Origin: Ailurus styani
Taxonomy: Eukaryota; Chordata; Mammalia; Carnivora; Ailuridae
Assembly: GCA_002007465.1 (NCBI GenBank)
Contig: LNAC01000742.1
Span: 353,631 to 417,630 of the forward strand
Length of the DNA: 64,000 nucleotides
Direction: 5' to 3'
Positions within the stretch are counted from its first letter, which is position 1. Each line of letters opens with the position of its first letter. Made by a program: the position numbers and the translations under genes. This document shows positions 12,600 through 23,200 of the stretch, piece after piece. Below the pieces are notes generated by a model. The model made no database searches and was not told where the DNA came from. It saw only the letters and a program-made list of their open reading frames with translations.

Positions 12600-13430
12600 T
12601 TGATCCCTGCAGTCTCCATTTACCCCCCTTTGTCTTGCTCTATGCATGGGAGATTGACCTCTACACTTGGGCTCCCTCGCGTAATGGACTTCTGGTGGGT
12701 TGACCAATGAGGGTACTTATTCCTCACTGCCCAGTCCTCCCCATGTCCAGCTCCCTCCTTACTGGGTCACAATTTTAGGAATGGCTGCATTTTGAAAGCC
12801 CTAGCTCCTACGATGTCCTTTCCTTTTGCCTAGGGCTTAGGGGTAGCAACAGTTTCTCTATTGCTAGTGTCAAGCTCTCTCCCTTTATCAAGGAACTATC
12901 ACATGATCCAGTAGTCAGGCTCTTTTGAACCTTCTGTTCAACTAGGCCTCCACCTCTAGACTTCTCTAACAATTTTTCTGCTACTCAGTTTATAGGAAAT
13001 CCCTCCACATCTGATCACCTTGATATCTGATCAAATTCCTTAGCCTCACCATGCCCCAGGTGATATCTGATCACCCTAACTTACCTTCAGCAAGAATCCT
13101 ATTGAGTCAGGTTAGCTAAATACCCTCTTTCTCACTCTCAGTAATTTTCCATCCACTGACACCTACCTTGCTTGTTAGCTACAAATTCCATGCTGTATTT
13201 GGAATTGAGCCCAGTTCTATACTGAGGTCCCACTTTTTCTATTGCAATTGCTCCTCAATAATATCTGTTTCTGCCATTTTAACTATTGTCCAGCTCTATT
13301 TTTCTTTAATACTAGTTCTCAAGTGCTTCCAAGCTCAGGCTAGTAAACCTAACCTTGCCCACTCCTCTAAATAACCTTTTTATTCAATGTTCTTCGATGA
13401 AAACTTTCACATGTCCATTTGGCTGATACA
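12600..13430 (+). mobile_element. Ancient dispersed repeat, apparently split by an LTR-like insertion
   Basis: 12600-12905 resembles the body of an old mammalian dispersed repeat ('ACTTCTGGTGGGTTGACCAA', 'AGGGCTTAGGGGTAGCAACA'). Its end, 'CTCCTCTAAATAACCTTTTT' followed by 'ATTCAATGTTC', reappears at about 13355-13400. The intervening 12906-13334 is unlike it, and near 13255 has 'GCTCCTCAATAATATCTG', LTR-like polyadenylation-end texture. I cannot name either family with certainty. A second copy of the first family is at 30835-31200. Confidence 0.4.
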
Positions 13431-13671
13431 GAGACCTAGAATAATTAACCTAGACTGGCTGCACTGTGATTCTTCAAATAAACACATATATTATGAAAAA
13501 ATAAAGACGGGGAGCCCTTGAAATTAGTTTGCTCCCTTTCAAGACCACTGAAATGCTGATTTATGTTAGAATGACCTTAGAGAGGGAAGCTTCAGAGAAT
13601 AAGTCAACTATGCCAATTCATTGAGCACGAGGGGCCACAAAGAGCAATGCATGACCATTAAACAAATCCCT

Positions 13672-13830
13672 CCCTGATTTGAGCTTTGATTCTAGTGGAG
13701 AAAATATACAAGTAAACATTGTATAAAGTGTTATAGAGTGTTATACTGGGGGTAGGGGGAAACATAGCTAAGCCAATCTTCAGATACAGGGAAATGGTAC
13801 AACTAAGCAGGTACCAAGGAGTGAAGAGTA
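13672..13830 (-). mobile_element. Possible L2 3'-end relic
   Basis: 'TTTGAGCTTTGATTCTAGTG' followed by 'ACAAGTAAACATTGTATAAA' and 'GTGTTATAGAGTGTTATACT' resembles L2 antisense ('GAGCTTACATTCTAGTGG', then 'ACAAGTAAAC'). It is strongly diverged, and chance similarity is possible. Confidence 0.4.
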
Positions 13831-14182
13831 AGGGGCAAATAAGAGAGGCAAGAGGCAAGAAGATAAGGTAAACAATAGCCGAGAGATTTGCGATCTGTTC
13901 CAGACACAATACGTCAAAAATGCAGCATTCTTTTGTCTCATAACTATTCCTAAATGTATTTGTAATCATAAAAATATTTTTCCAGTGTTCCTCTAATTTA
14001 TCTTGATATAATTAGAGTTGTATATACACTTAAAAATATATTAAGAATATTACATAGCTAAATTACTAAAAAGATGTGATATCTTTCAAGACTTGTTTTT
14101 TTATTTTTTTCACTTAAATTTAAAACCAGATTACAGATTATGTTATAGGATTTTATTTTTAATGGAGTTTTAAATTTCCTTT

Positions 14183-14551
14183 CCTTTCCTTTTATTTTAT
14201 TTTTTTATTTATTTTATTTTTAAGTAGGCTCCACACTCAGCATGGAAACCAATTCAGGGCTTAAACTCAGGACTGTGACCTGAGATCAAGAATCAAATGC
14301 TTATGGGCACCTGGGTGGCTCAGTGGGTTGAAGCCTCTGCTTTTGGCTCAGCATGATCTCAGTGTCCTGGGATCGAGGCCTGCATTGGGCTCTCTGCTCA
14401 GCAGGGAGCCTCCTTCCTCCTCTCCCTGTCTCTCTGCCTGCCTCTCTGCCTACTTGTAATCTCTCTCTCTGTGTCAAATAAATAAATAATAAAAAAATTT
14501 AAAAAAAAAAAGAGTCCGATGCTTAACCAACTGAGCCACACAGTTGCCCCT
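14183..14551 (-). mobile_element. Older SINEC element split by a nested SINE
   Basis: A minus-strand older SINE. Its tail side is at 14183-14303 (T-rich start, 'TAAGTAGGCTCCACACTCAG', ending in CAAATGCTTA). Its head is at 14526-14551 (ACCAACTGAGCCACACAGTTGCCCC, read as two pieces). The break is exactly where the younger plus-strand SINE sits. No CT/GA-rich block remains. Confidence 0.85.
14304..14509 (+). mobile_element. Young SINEC element nested in an older one
   Basis: Full-length copy starting GGGCACCTGGGTGGCTCAGT and ending AAATAAATAATAAAAAAATT plus an A-run. The target duplication is imperfect, AAGAATCAAATGCTTA at 14288-14303 against AAGAGTCCGATGCTTA near 14510-14525. Differences between the two copies suggest mutation since insertion. 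Confidence 0.93.
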
Positions 14552-15136
14552 AAAATTTCACTTTCAATAAAGTGATGTTTTCATATGGCAAAAATATTTA
14601 GTAGCCATTTATCAAATCAATGCATAAGTATACATACTTGTGGACTCCCAATTAAACTGAATATTTTGGTTTTTGCTTGTTTGTTCAGAGCAAACCTGTA
14701 CACTCTGCTTCTCTATTTAGACTGCTCTTGAAGTGAAATAATTTGTTCCTCATAATTCTGTCAGGAGGCAAAAATCTCAGATCATTGCAATGAGAGACTA
14801 CAAACTGCGACCTCAATAGACTTGTAATCTAAAAATTATTGATAGAAATATTTTCTAAAAACAGTGAAAAGCTTCAAAGTAGGTGAATTCAAATTTGGTG
14901 CTGTTAAAAATAGCTGCTTCTTAGAGCATGCTGTTCTCTTCTTAACTTTTAATGAACTCTTGAAAGCTCACTTGAGAATGATAATCAGGTTGGCATTATT
15001 CTCTAAATGCCCCAAATCTAAAAACAGAGCAAAACTCCTACAACAACAAAGATACATACGAGTTTAATAGCCTTGATGCTTTAGTTATACTATGCTTACC
15101 TCCATATTCCAGGGAGTCTCTTTCACATATTCTATA
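14552..15136. other. Single-copy DNA, nothing recognised
   Basis: No repeat or gene-like structure recognised. A 67-codon open frame at 14864-15067 has no recognisable domain. Confidence 0.5.
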
Positions 15137-15180
15137 AAGAAGAAAAAGAAAAAGAAAAGAAAGAAAGAAAGAAAAAGAAG
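15137..15180. repeat. (GAAA)n-type purine microsatellite
   Basis: AGAAGAAAAAGAAAAAGAAA continuing into AGAAAGAAAGAAAGAAAAAG. It lies just upstream of the L1 fragment at 15219. Confidence 0.9.
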
Positions 15181-15218
15181 CAACAACTTGGAATACCTTT
15201 ACATTAAATGCAGACATA

Positions 15219-15690
15219 TAGAGAACAGTATGGAGATTCCTCAAAAAATTTCAAATAGAACTACCATATGATCCAGCAATCCCATTTCTGGGTATCTATC
15301 CAAAGGAAATGAAAACAGGGTATCAAAGAAATATCAGCACTTTCATGTTCATTGCAGCACTATTCAAAATAGTCAACATTTGGAAACAACCTAAGTGTCC
15401 ATCAGTGGATGAATGGATAAAAATGTAATAGATAAGTTCTGGAGATCTAATACACCGTATAAGGATTATAGGCAACAAAACTGTATTATAAACATTAAAC
15501 TTGCTAAGTGACTAGATCCTAAGTGTTCCCACCACTAGAAGAATTAATAATCATGTGACATCATAGAGGTATTAGCTAACCCTACAATGGCAACCATATT
15601 GCAATATAAATGTATCGAATCAATAAGCTGTGCACAGTAAAATTACACAATATGTCAATTGTACACCAATTTAAAAAAAATAAATGAAAA
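15219..15690 (+). mobile_element. L1 3'-end fragment with internal deletion
   Basis: Begins in the last part of L1 ORF2 ('GAACAGTATGGAGATTCCTC', 'ACTACCATATGATCCAGCAA', 'TGGAAACAACCTAAGTGTCC'). After 'GATGAATGGATAAAAATGTA' it jumps into 3' UTR-like text ('TTCTGGAGATCTAATACACC', 'ATATGTCAATTGTACACCAA') and ends A-rich. The part of ORF2 between these blocks is absent, so the copy is 5'-truncated and internally deleted. Confidence 0.85.
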
Positions 15691-15793
15691 CAGTGTTTTA
15701 TAATAACTTATACTTAAGATAGTGAAACGCTATTCAATGGTAAAATATAAATGACCAAATAGGTTATTAACAGGTAGAAGGGACTTACATATT

Positions 15794-16004
15794 TTTTTTT
15801 TTTAAAGATTTTTTTTTATTTATTTATTTGACACAGAGAGAGAGAGATTACAAGTAGGCAGAGAGGCAGGCAGAGAGACAAGGAGAGGAGGAAGCAGGCT
15901 CCCTGCTGAGCAGAGAGCCCGATGCGGGCCTCGATCCCAGGACGCTGAGATCATGACCTGAGCCGAAGGCAGAGGCTTTAACCCACTGAGCCACCCAGGC
16001 GCCC
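15794..16004 (-). mobile_element. Young mustelid-type SINEC element
   Basis: Complete minus-strand copy ending GAGCCACCCAGGCGCCC. A perfect 14-bp target duplication, GGGACTTACATATT, lies at 15780-15793 and 16005-16018. The complements of the A-box (CCACTGAGCCA) and B-box (CTCGATCCC) regions are intact. Confidence 0.97.
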
Positions 16005-16018
16005 GGGACTTACATATT

Positions 16019-16650
16019 GTCAATACTTATAAGCTTCATGCAAAGGCTTCCTTTACTGGAGTATTATTTCAAGAGCAATATACTAATCTTAATGACTAGG
16101 CTTCTTGTATTTAATATTTTAGGCATCTTGTTAAAATATCAGTTAAATATTTGCAATAGGAAAAATTCCCAATTACAGTCATAATTTATTTAAGAATATT
16201 AGTGAAGTGAGTAATAATGATAATTTTTTACATGTCATGTCTGAATCTGGCCCTTATGACTATAAGGTGATGCTCCTAAAATCAAAGTTATAGTCCTTGG
16301 ATGACCCATAAATAATGGTAGTTTATGAGACAGACTATTTAAATTTTATTTAAGCTTCTTGCTCATTTTTAAATTAGTAAGAGCAAAATATTGAGAACTC
16401 TAAATCAATGATTCTGATGCCAAAAAATTCTTTTGGAATCCACAAAATTTTATATTTTTCCAAAATTTTATGTAGAACATTTTCAAACCTATAGCAAAGT
16501 TGAAAGAATATTACAGTAAGCAATTTTATACCTACTACCTTGATTCTACTATTAATCTTTTACTATACTTGTTTTCTAAATATCTATCCATTACTAATCT
16601 TTCTAACCAATCATCAATCTGTATTATTTCCAACGCATTTAAAAATACAT
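16019..16650. other. Single-copy AT-rich DNA, nothing recognised
   Basis: No repeat or gene-like structure recognised. Confidence 0.5.
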
Positions 16651-16651
16651 T

Positions 16652-16880
16652 GGGGTGCCTGGGTGACTCAGTCAGTTAAGCATCCAACTCTTGGTTTCTG
16701 CTTAGATCAAGATCTCAGGATCATGAAATTGAGCCCTGCATAGGGCTCTGAATTCTCAGCATGGAATCCGCTTAAGACGCCTTCTCCTTCTCCTCTGCCC
16801 CTCCCTACCCCCATGCTCTCTCTTTCTCTCTCTCTAATAAATAAATAAATCTATAAATAAACAAACAAATCAATAAATAT
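16652..16880 (+). mobile_element. Old caniform SINEC element
   Basis: Head GGGTGCCTGGGTGACTCAGT with the older 'CAGTTAAGCATCCAACTC' form, a CT-rich region, and a long tail of AAATAAATAAATCT and ACAAACAAAT units. Flanking ATACATTG motifs at about 16644-16651 and 16879-16886 may be a decayed target duplication. Confidence 0.9.
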
Positions 16881-16886
16881 ACATTG

Positions 16887-17689
16887 ACAATACTGAATTA
16901 TAAATCTGTTACTGCATTTATTCAATTCTTTAAATTATTTTAAAAAAAATTTTGGCTACTTAACATTTTCAGTAATATTGCTAAAAGCCCAAGTTTAAAA
17001 TATTTCAAAAATCATAGTCTATCTTAATTAAATACTGTGTGAAATAATGGCCAAAAGTGATACAAATGGCATGCATGTTCTAATCACATATATATGCGTA
17101 TCCAGAAAATAAAAGTAAATCCTACTTACTTTATAATTCAGTCAAATGCATCAGCCAGAGTCCAATTAGGAAAACAGAAACCATTCTGACTGGTTCCAAA
17201 AGACCAAAATATTACCATGAGATATTTATTGGTTCTTTTATCTTGGTTGGTTACAGATTATCTCAGCTTTATATGCATTCTTATTAATGAAATTAAAACA
17301 GTAAGAAGTTCCAACATTTGACAAAAAGCAGTTCGTTGGTGTGCTTTTTTAGCCTCAGATCCTATCCTAGGCTGTTCCTGCTCTATTCCGTGGGGCAGAG
17401 GGACTGCAGACTACATTACTTACACTCAAATCATCAAGAAGTTTAAATATAATTTGATGAATTGAACAAGTTCACTTAAAGACTATAGCTAAAATTAAAT
17501 TTCGCAGACTCTAAGACTATTTATCAATGTTGTCAAGCCAGAATCCGTCTTCCCTCATCTCTTTTGCTTCCCCTAGTTCAGGAAAAAATTAACACAAACT
17601 AAAGATCTCAAGTGTTTATGAACACTATTCCTATCTTTAAGGAGAGACTGAGTCAATGGACAAATATGAAAAAGGAGGACTGTCCTGTT
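16887..17689. other. Single-copy AT-rich DNA, nothing recognised
   Basis: No repeat or coding structure recognised. Confidence 0.5.
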
Positions 17690-18260
17690 GCCATTGTCTG
17701 TGGCATTTGATCTGCGAAACTTCTGATTTCCTTTTTTGAGGCAGAACAACAATAATGAACAGCCAATTTAAGTGGCTTTCAAAGCACAGGAGAAAAATGA
17801 ATCTGTGTTTTGCAAGCAGTCATCAAAAGCCCTGAACCCAGATGCAGCAACAATAAGATCATTAAATAAAATAAACAAGTTTCAAGGAGATACTCTGTTA
17901 ATTTGAGATGATGCAGAGCTATAATCATAGTCACAAACACCTTGCATCACCTTCTCTGATTATTTTATTATATACACAGATATCTATACAGTATTTTATT
18001 TATGTACAGATAGATATAGAGAGAGTATTTTATATATATATAAAAATATGAGAAAGGTGAATAGGTTTCATCTGATGTGCCAGTTCAGCTTGCAGCCCTC
18101 TACGGAGTATGACAACGGGTCCTCGTTTGGACCAGGTAGAGAAAAACCCTTGAGCGGAGACTGATGGCTGTGGTTAAAAAGGCCAGAAGGAACTAGCAGA
18201 GAGAGATTCGTGTTTATTTGTCAGCCCTGACCAATGCATTAATCTGAAATTACCCTATCA
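17690..18260. promoter_or_regulatory. Candidate conserved non-coding block (speculative)
   Basis: Repeat-free sequence with more balanced composition than its surroundings. It has clustered motif-like words: 'AACAACAATAATGAACAGCC' (SOX-like ACAATAA core), 'CCAATTTAAGTGGC', 'GTTAATTTGAGATG', and several CpGs at 18100-18150. An AT-rich tract at 17960-18050 divides it. This rests on texture alone; no promoter or enhancer function is shown. Confidence 0.2.
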
Positions 18261-18623
18261 TCACTGGCTGTGAAATATCCAAGTAATAGAACTGATTTCT
18301 TGGTTTTAATATTGTACCCTTTTCAACACTGTAAGATTTATTTCAGAGGCCATTCTCTTGCTGACAAGAAATAAATAAATAAATGACAGTTTCATAATGG
18401 GAAGTTCCATTGGTTATTCAAATTATTTCAAAATGTTTTTCATGCTTCTTCAGCATAATAAAGATATCAGTTAGGATACCTACTCCTTTCATGTGATCTG
18501 ATCTACAGAATTCTTGGATTAAATCTAAAAACGCATTAAAAAGTATTTATCTTAGTTACAAAGGAGGAAAAGATCCAAATGTTGCTCAATTCAAAATAGA
18601 AGGGTTTTCTATTTGTTTTTCTT

Positions 18624-18833
18624 TTTTTTTTTTTTTAGGATATATATATATTTTTAAGATTTTATTTCTTTACTTGACACACAGAGAGAGAGATCACAAG
18701 TAGGCAGAAAGAGAGGAGGAAGCAGGCTCCCCGCCGAGCAGAGAGCCTGATGCGGGCCTCGATCCCAGGACCCTGAGATCATGACCTGAGCCGAAAGCAG
18801 AGGCCTTAACCCGCTGAGCCACCCAGGCGCCCC
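18624..18833 (-). mobile_element. Young mustelid-type SINEC element
   Basis: Minus-strand copy with a T-run, a short TATATATA interruption of the tail, and GAGCCACCCAGGCGCCC at the end. A perfect 16-bp target duplication, TCTATTTGTTTTTCTT, lies at 18608-18623 and 18834-18849. The GA-rich block is shorter than in sister copies. Confidence 0.97.
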
Positions 18834-18849
18834 TCTATTTGTTTTTCTT

Positions 18850-20477
18850 ATACTAAACTGTTTAGATATTGGTAGATGAGGAAAAAACAAACACGTTCAA
18901 AATAAAACAAAGTAACATTGACTATAGTTCCATATTTGTTTTAATGGCATAAATTAGAAGAGAAAAATTACACCAGATCTTTTTTATACTTTCCTATGAC
19001 TGGGAAACACTAAATTGAATCCAACTCAGCATAGTTTTTCTTTTTAATTTCTTCTCATATTAACTGCAGTAAGTAAAAACCAGAAATTTTCTGTTTTGAA
19101 AACAGACCTACTTGAGGGAAAAAAAATGTATCATTTGCCTTTAAGAAATATAAATAGTTTGGTGGTATATAAATGGAATACCTACTAGAAAATATGCTAT
19201 GAGCACACTTATTTTGAACTTGGAACTTTTTCTGGGCCTCCATACTAAAGCCCATATTCAGGACCACGTTCTATCCCTGTTCTCTGATCCACACACCTGT
19301 TTGGGCTTTCCTGTTATTTATACAAATATCTGACTCTGCATTATGGTGATCATACCCTTTTCATTTAAGTCTTCTTTTACCTCTTCATCTCCTCTAACTC
19401 CTGGTTTGTTTGTGTATGTGTGTACTTGTGCATTTTACAGATTTCCCAATAAGGGCTAGTGAACATCTTCACCATTAGGTGATAAAGGAACAATTTGAGT
19501 AACAGGTCAAGAGTGGAGAAGCCTTTGAAAACAAGAGGCACCTCACATACGCAAGTGTTGAAGACTGCCCTCTGCTGAAAACACTAACTCCACCTCCCTC
19601 TGCAGAGGGGGACTCAGGTGTCTCCTATTTGTCCATGTCCCCAGAGCTGGGAAGACAGCTTAAAGCTGGGTGCAGGGTAGGAGACTATGCTGTCCTGCTT
19701 GATGGCTCTGGGTGGTGATGTGCAACCATTTTTTTTCCCTTTCTTATTTTTTTCACTCTAATGCAAAGCTATGGAGTTTTGTATTCTTTCTGTGATTGTG
19801 TCCATGACAATAGGACTGATTTGGGTATCCAAATGAGAGATTCCCATTTAATTCAAAGATATTATGGGATGTGAAGAGAAGAGATTCTCTGATTAGAAGC
19901 AAATGTGATCCAATACCACCAGCTACTAAAGACAATACATTTTCAGCTTCCTCTAAAATTATTCCACATATTAAAACTCTCATCAGCCAAACTATAAAGG
20001 TTCATTCCCCTAAGCCAGTATTCAAAATAAATCATTACATACCAAGAATATCTATTTGGCTTTATAAAAGTTTCTGAAGTACTGATCTCTGAAAATTTCT
20101 AGGAACAAATCGATTGGATTTACTCAAAATCACCTCATTTACATGGCTGTTTTTATCTCTCTATAGCAGTAAATTATACAAGTACATATACCAATCTGAT
20201 AAGATTTATTAGCCTGAAGTATCTGCAAATTGGAAACTCTTCATTCAAAGTTACTTCATTCCCAGTTACTGTTAAATAAGGAAAAACTTATGTTTCTTCA
20301 TATTATAGGACTTGACTTTTCAGGATTTGTGATCCAAAATACATACTGTGTAAGGAAATGTTTTATTATAAATAAATGCTTTTTTGTAAAAAATATTTTT
20401 GTATTCATTTTGTGAAATTTTTTCTGGAGGAAAAAAACTACAGAAAAGTTAAGAGACTTTTTTTGTTGAAGTAAAAA
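18850..20477. other. 1.6 kb of single-copy DNA
   Basis: No repeat confidently recognised. Two overlapping antiparallel open frames near 19753-20077 are short and lack known domains. Confidence 0.45.
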
Positions 20478-20580
20478 GAGCACTTGAGAGCCATCAGAAT
20501 CTCCTGGGAAGCTTTGCACAAATAATACATGTGTCCAGACCTACCAATGCAAGATTCCAACTCAACAAGTGTGAAGCAAC
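20478..20580. mobile_element. Possible non-autonomous hAT-type DNA transposon relic
   Basis: 'AGCCATCAGAATCTCCTGGG' followed by 'AGCTTTGCACAAATAATACA' and 'GTGTCCAGACCTACCAATGC' resembles the conserved 'catcagaatcacctgg...agcttgttaaaa' text of a widespread mammalian DNA-transposon relic. The family is not committed. Confidence 0.35.
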
Positions 20581-20654
20581 ACCTTTGATCTTATCCCAGT
20601 TCCCTGTGTCCTTCTTGCTTCGTATTATGTGGACATCACAAAGGCAGATTACAT

Positions 20655-20860
20655 CATCATCTCCTCAATGAACCTTACCCAGACCCCAAATACCTCTTCT
20701 ATTTGTTTTCCTAGCATCCTCTCTTGAACATATTTTCATCCCATTTCTCTTTATTACCAAGTTTTTTAATGCCCCTGTGCCCACCACTAAGCTTCAGAAA
20801 GGTAAAGATGATGCTTTATGTTTGTCATGTGGTAAGACAATTATGTCAGTTAAAATAAAC
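20655..20860 (+). mobile_element. Probable L2 3'-end relic
   Basis: Ordered weak matches to the L2 end: 'TCCTCAATGAACCTTACCCA' (L2 'aagccttccctgacc' zone), a 'TTTATTACCAAG' zone, then 'CCACTAAGCTTCAGAAAGGT' where L2 has 'ccactagaatgtaagctcc'. Confidence 0.45.
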
Positions 20861-21221
20861 AAAAAGATTTTAAAAAACGAATGGAATAAATGCAGTAAAT
20901 GAGCTAAGATAATTAAATAAACTAATAAAATAGAGCAATTAATAGACAATTTTATCTATGAATTAAAGTTTTCTATTTACTGTGAAAAAGTCATTTCAAT
21001 TCTTCATGGTATAATTGAAGCTCTTTTTGGTCTTTTCTCATTGGTTTCTATTCTTTGTGTTACAATCTTTCACATTCTTTTTTTCTTAATTTCAATAATA
21101 TGTTTTTAATCTAATACATCCAAAATATCATTTCAACATATAATCAACATGAAAATTAATGAGGTATTTTACCTTTTCTTTGGTGAAACTTTTTGAAATC
21201 GGATAAATATTTTATACTTAC
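20861..21221. other. AT-rich single-copy DNA, nothing recognised
   Basis: No feature recognised. Confidence 0.5.
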
Positions 21222-21300
21222 AGCACATCTCAGCACTGATCACATTTCAGGGTCTCAACAGTTACTGTGGCCAGTGATTACTGTACTACTCAGTTCAGAA
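21222..21300 (-). mobile_element. Possible MER5-type hAT relic
   Basis: 'ATCACATTTCAGGGTCTCAA' followed by 'CAGTTACTGTGGCCAGTGAT' and 'TACTGTACTACTCAG' lines up loosely with the MER5 end. The clear copy at 25455 gives the reference pattern. Short and diverged. Confidence 0.4.
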
Positions 21301-21639
21301 TAAGATTCAAATCTCTACCCACTTTCCTGTCAGATATTGATCCATTTCCCTTTGAGCTGGAAAATTCCTTAAAATGGGATTTTTAATCTTTCACATTCTT
21401 AAGTGATTACTGCCTCATTTAAACTTTCTCTAAGACTTGCTTTTCTTTGATTTGCTAACCTTTCCCACTTTTGTTCACTGTCAATCAAATAAAAAGCCTT
21501 CAATTTAAAACTGTTCTAAATTGGAAGAAAATTCAGTAAAATTAAAATATAATTATTAATCCATTTGTTAGTTATAAATGACAAGCATTATATTATTTTA
21601 TAATAGTTACAATATTTTATACTCAGTAATTTATATACA
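21301..21639. other. Single-copy DNA, nothing recognised
   Basis: No feature recognised. Confidence 0.5.
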
Positions 21640-21880
21640 GTCTATGTTTATATCCATATTTATCTATGATCCTATATATCCACTTGATCTTTGTGACAGT
21701 ACCTATTACCTTTGTGACCTGTACCTATTTAAATAGTAGGTATTATATTATTAATCCAACTTTACAAAGAAAAAGAAATTCAAGTTTATATTATAACTAA
21801 TCTGAAGAATATTTGAATATTAATTGGTGGAGCCAGAATTCAACCTCACGTTCCTCTGACTGCAAATTCTATGGCCTTTA
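21640..21880 (-). mobile_element. MIR-like relic
   Basis: Minus-orientation MIR order at low identity: 'AGTAGGTATTATATTATTAA', 'TCCAACTTTACAAAGAAAAA' and 'TGGTGGAGCCAGAATTCAAC' with 'CTCTGACTGCAAATTCTATG' at the right end. Confidence 0.55.
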
Positions 21881-22164
21881 AAAATATTCAATAGCAAAGA
21901 ACTAGTCATGTGTCTAGGAATCAGGACAATATGGAAAATGATGAAAAGTATCTGTCTTACCAAATGTTAAAGATTAAATGACAGGTGGCAAGCAATGGCA
22001 TTGCCCACTAGAAGAACAAACAAATACACTATACGGTATTTTTCAATGAATAGAAGACAAGGACAACAAAGGATGGTAGAATCCTTTCTAAACAGTGATC
22101 ACCATTATGCTAAACAAATAGCTAAGTCATTCTATTAGAATGATTTAAATTATTAATAAAATAA

Positions 22165-22960
22165 CCCCTATGCATCTATTAGAAGGGCCAAAATTGAGAA
22201 CACAACTCCAAATACTAATGAGGACATAGAGCAACATGAAATCTCATTCATTGCCAGTGGGAATGTAAAATGGCTCAGTAACTTTAGAACACAGTTTGGC
22301 AGTTCCTTACAAAACTAAACATACTCTTACCATATGATCCAAAGATTTTACTCCTTGGTATTTACCTAAAGAAGCTGAAAACTTAAGTCCCACAAAAAAC
22401 TTTACACAGATGTTTATAGCAGCTTTACTCATAACTGCCAAAACTTGGAAGCAACTAAGATATCCTTCAATGGGTGAATAGACATGGGTAAAACTTAAAA
22501 GCATTAAGTGAAAGAACCCAATCTAACAAAGCTACATACTGCATGACTTCAACTATATGACATTCTAGAAAAGCAAAAACTATGGAGACAGTAGAAAGAT
22601 CAGTGATTGCCAAAGTTGGCAGGGGGGAGGAATGAACAGACAGAACACAGAAGAATTTTAGGCTAATGAAAATATTCTCTATGATACCATAATGATGAAT
22701 ACATGTCATCATACACTTATCTAAACACACAGAATATACACAACTAAGAGTGAACCCTAATGTAAGCTACGGATTTGGGGTGTTTATGATGTACCAATAT
22801 AGGTTCATCAATTGTAACAAACATATCAATTTTGTTGGGGATGGTCACATTGGGGGAGACTATGCCTGTGTGGGGGCAGTGGGTTAATAAGAAATCTGTT
22901 TCTCCATCTCAATTTTGTTGCAAACCTAAAACTGCTCTAAAAAAAATAAAGTCAAAAAAT
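22165..22960 (+). mobile_element. L1 3' end (old L1M-type)
   Basis: ORF2 end and long 3' UTR of an old L1 in sense: 'AATACTAATGAGGACATAGA', 'CCAGTGGGAATGTAAAATGG', 'AACACAGTTTGGCAGTTCCT', 'CATATGATCCAAAGATTTTA', 'GTTTATAGCAGCTTTACTCA', then UTR text 'AGTGATTGCCAAAGTTGGCA' and 'CTCAATTTTGTTGCAAACCT' followed by AAAAAAAATAAAG. It is 5'-truncated and frame-broken, so it is inert. Confidence 0.85.
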
Positions 22961-23003
22961 GATTTAAGTAAACAATATAATAACCACAAAAGAATGTTAT
23001 TAT

Positions 23004-23190
23004 GGGGTGCCTGGGTGGCTTAGTGGGTTAAAGCCTCTGCCTTCGGCTCAGGTCATGATCTCAGGGTCCTGGGATCGAAGCCTGCATCGGGCTCCCTGCT
23101 CAGCAGGGAGCGTGCTTCCTCCTCTCTGCCTACTTGTGATCTCTCTCTCTGTGTCAAATAAATAAATAAATAAATAAATCTTAAAAATAA
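23004..23190 (+). mobile_element. Young mustelid-type SINEC element
   Basis: Head GGGGTGCCTGGGTGGCTTAG, 'GGGTTAAAGCCTCTGCC', and a tail with a six-unit AAAT run. Target duplication AATGTTATTA / AATGTTATTT at 22994-23003 and 23191-23200. The CT-rich body is shorter than average. Confidence 0.95.
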
Positions 23191-23200
23191 AATGTTATTT

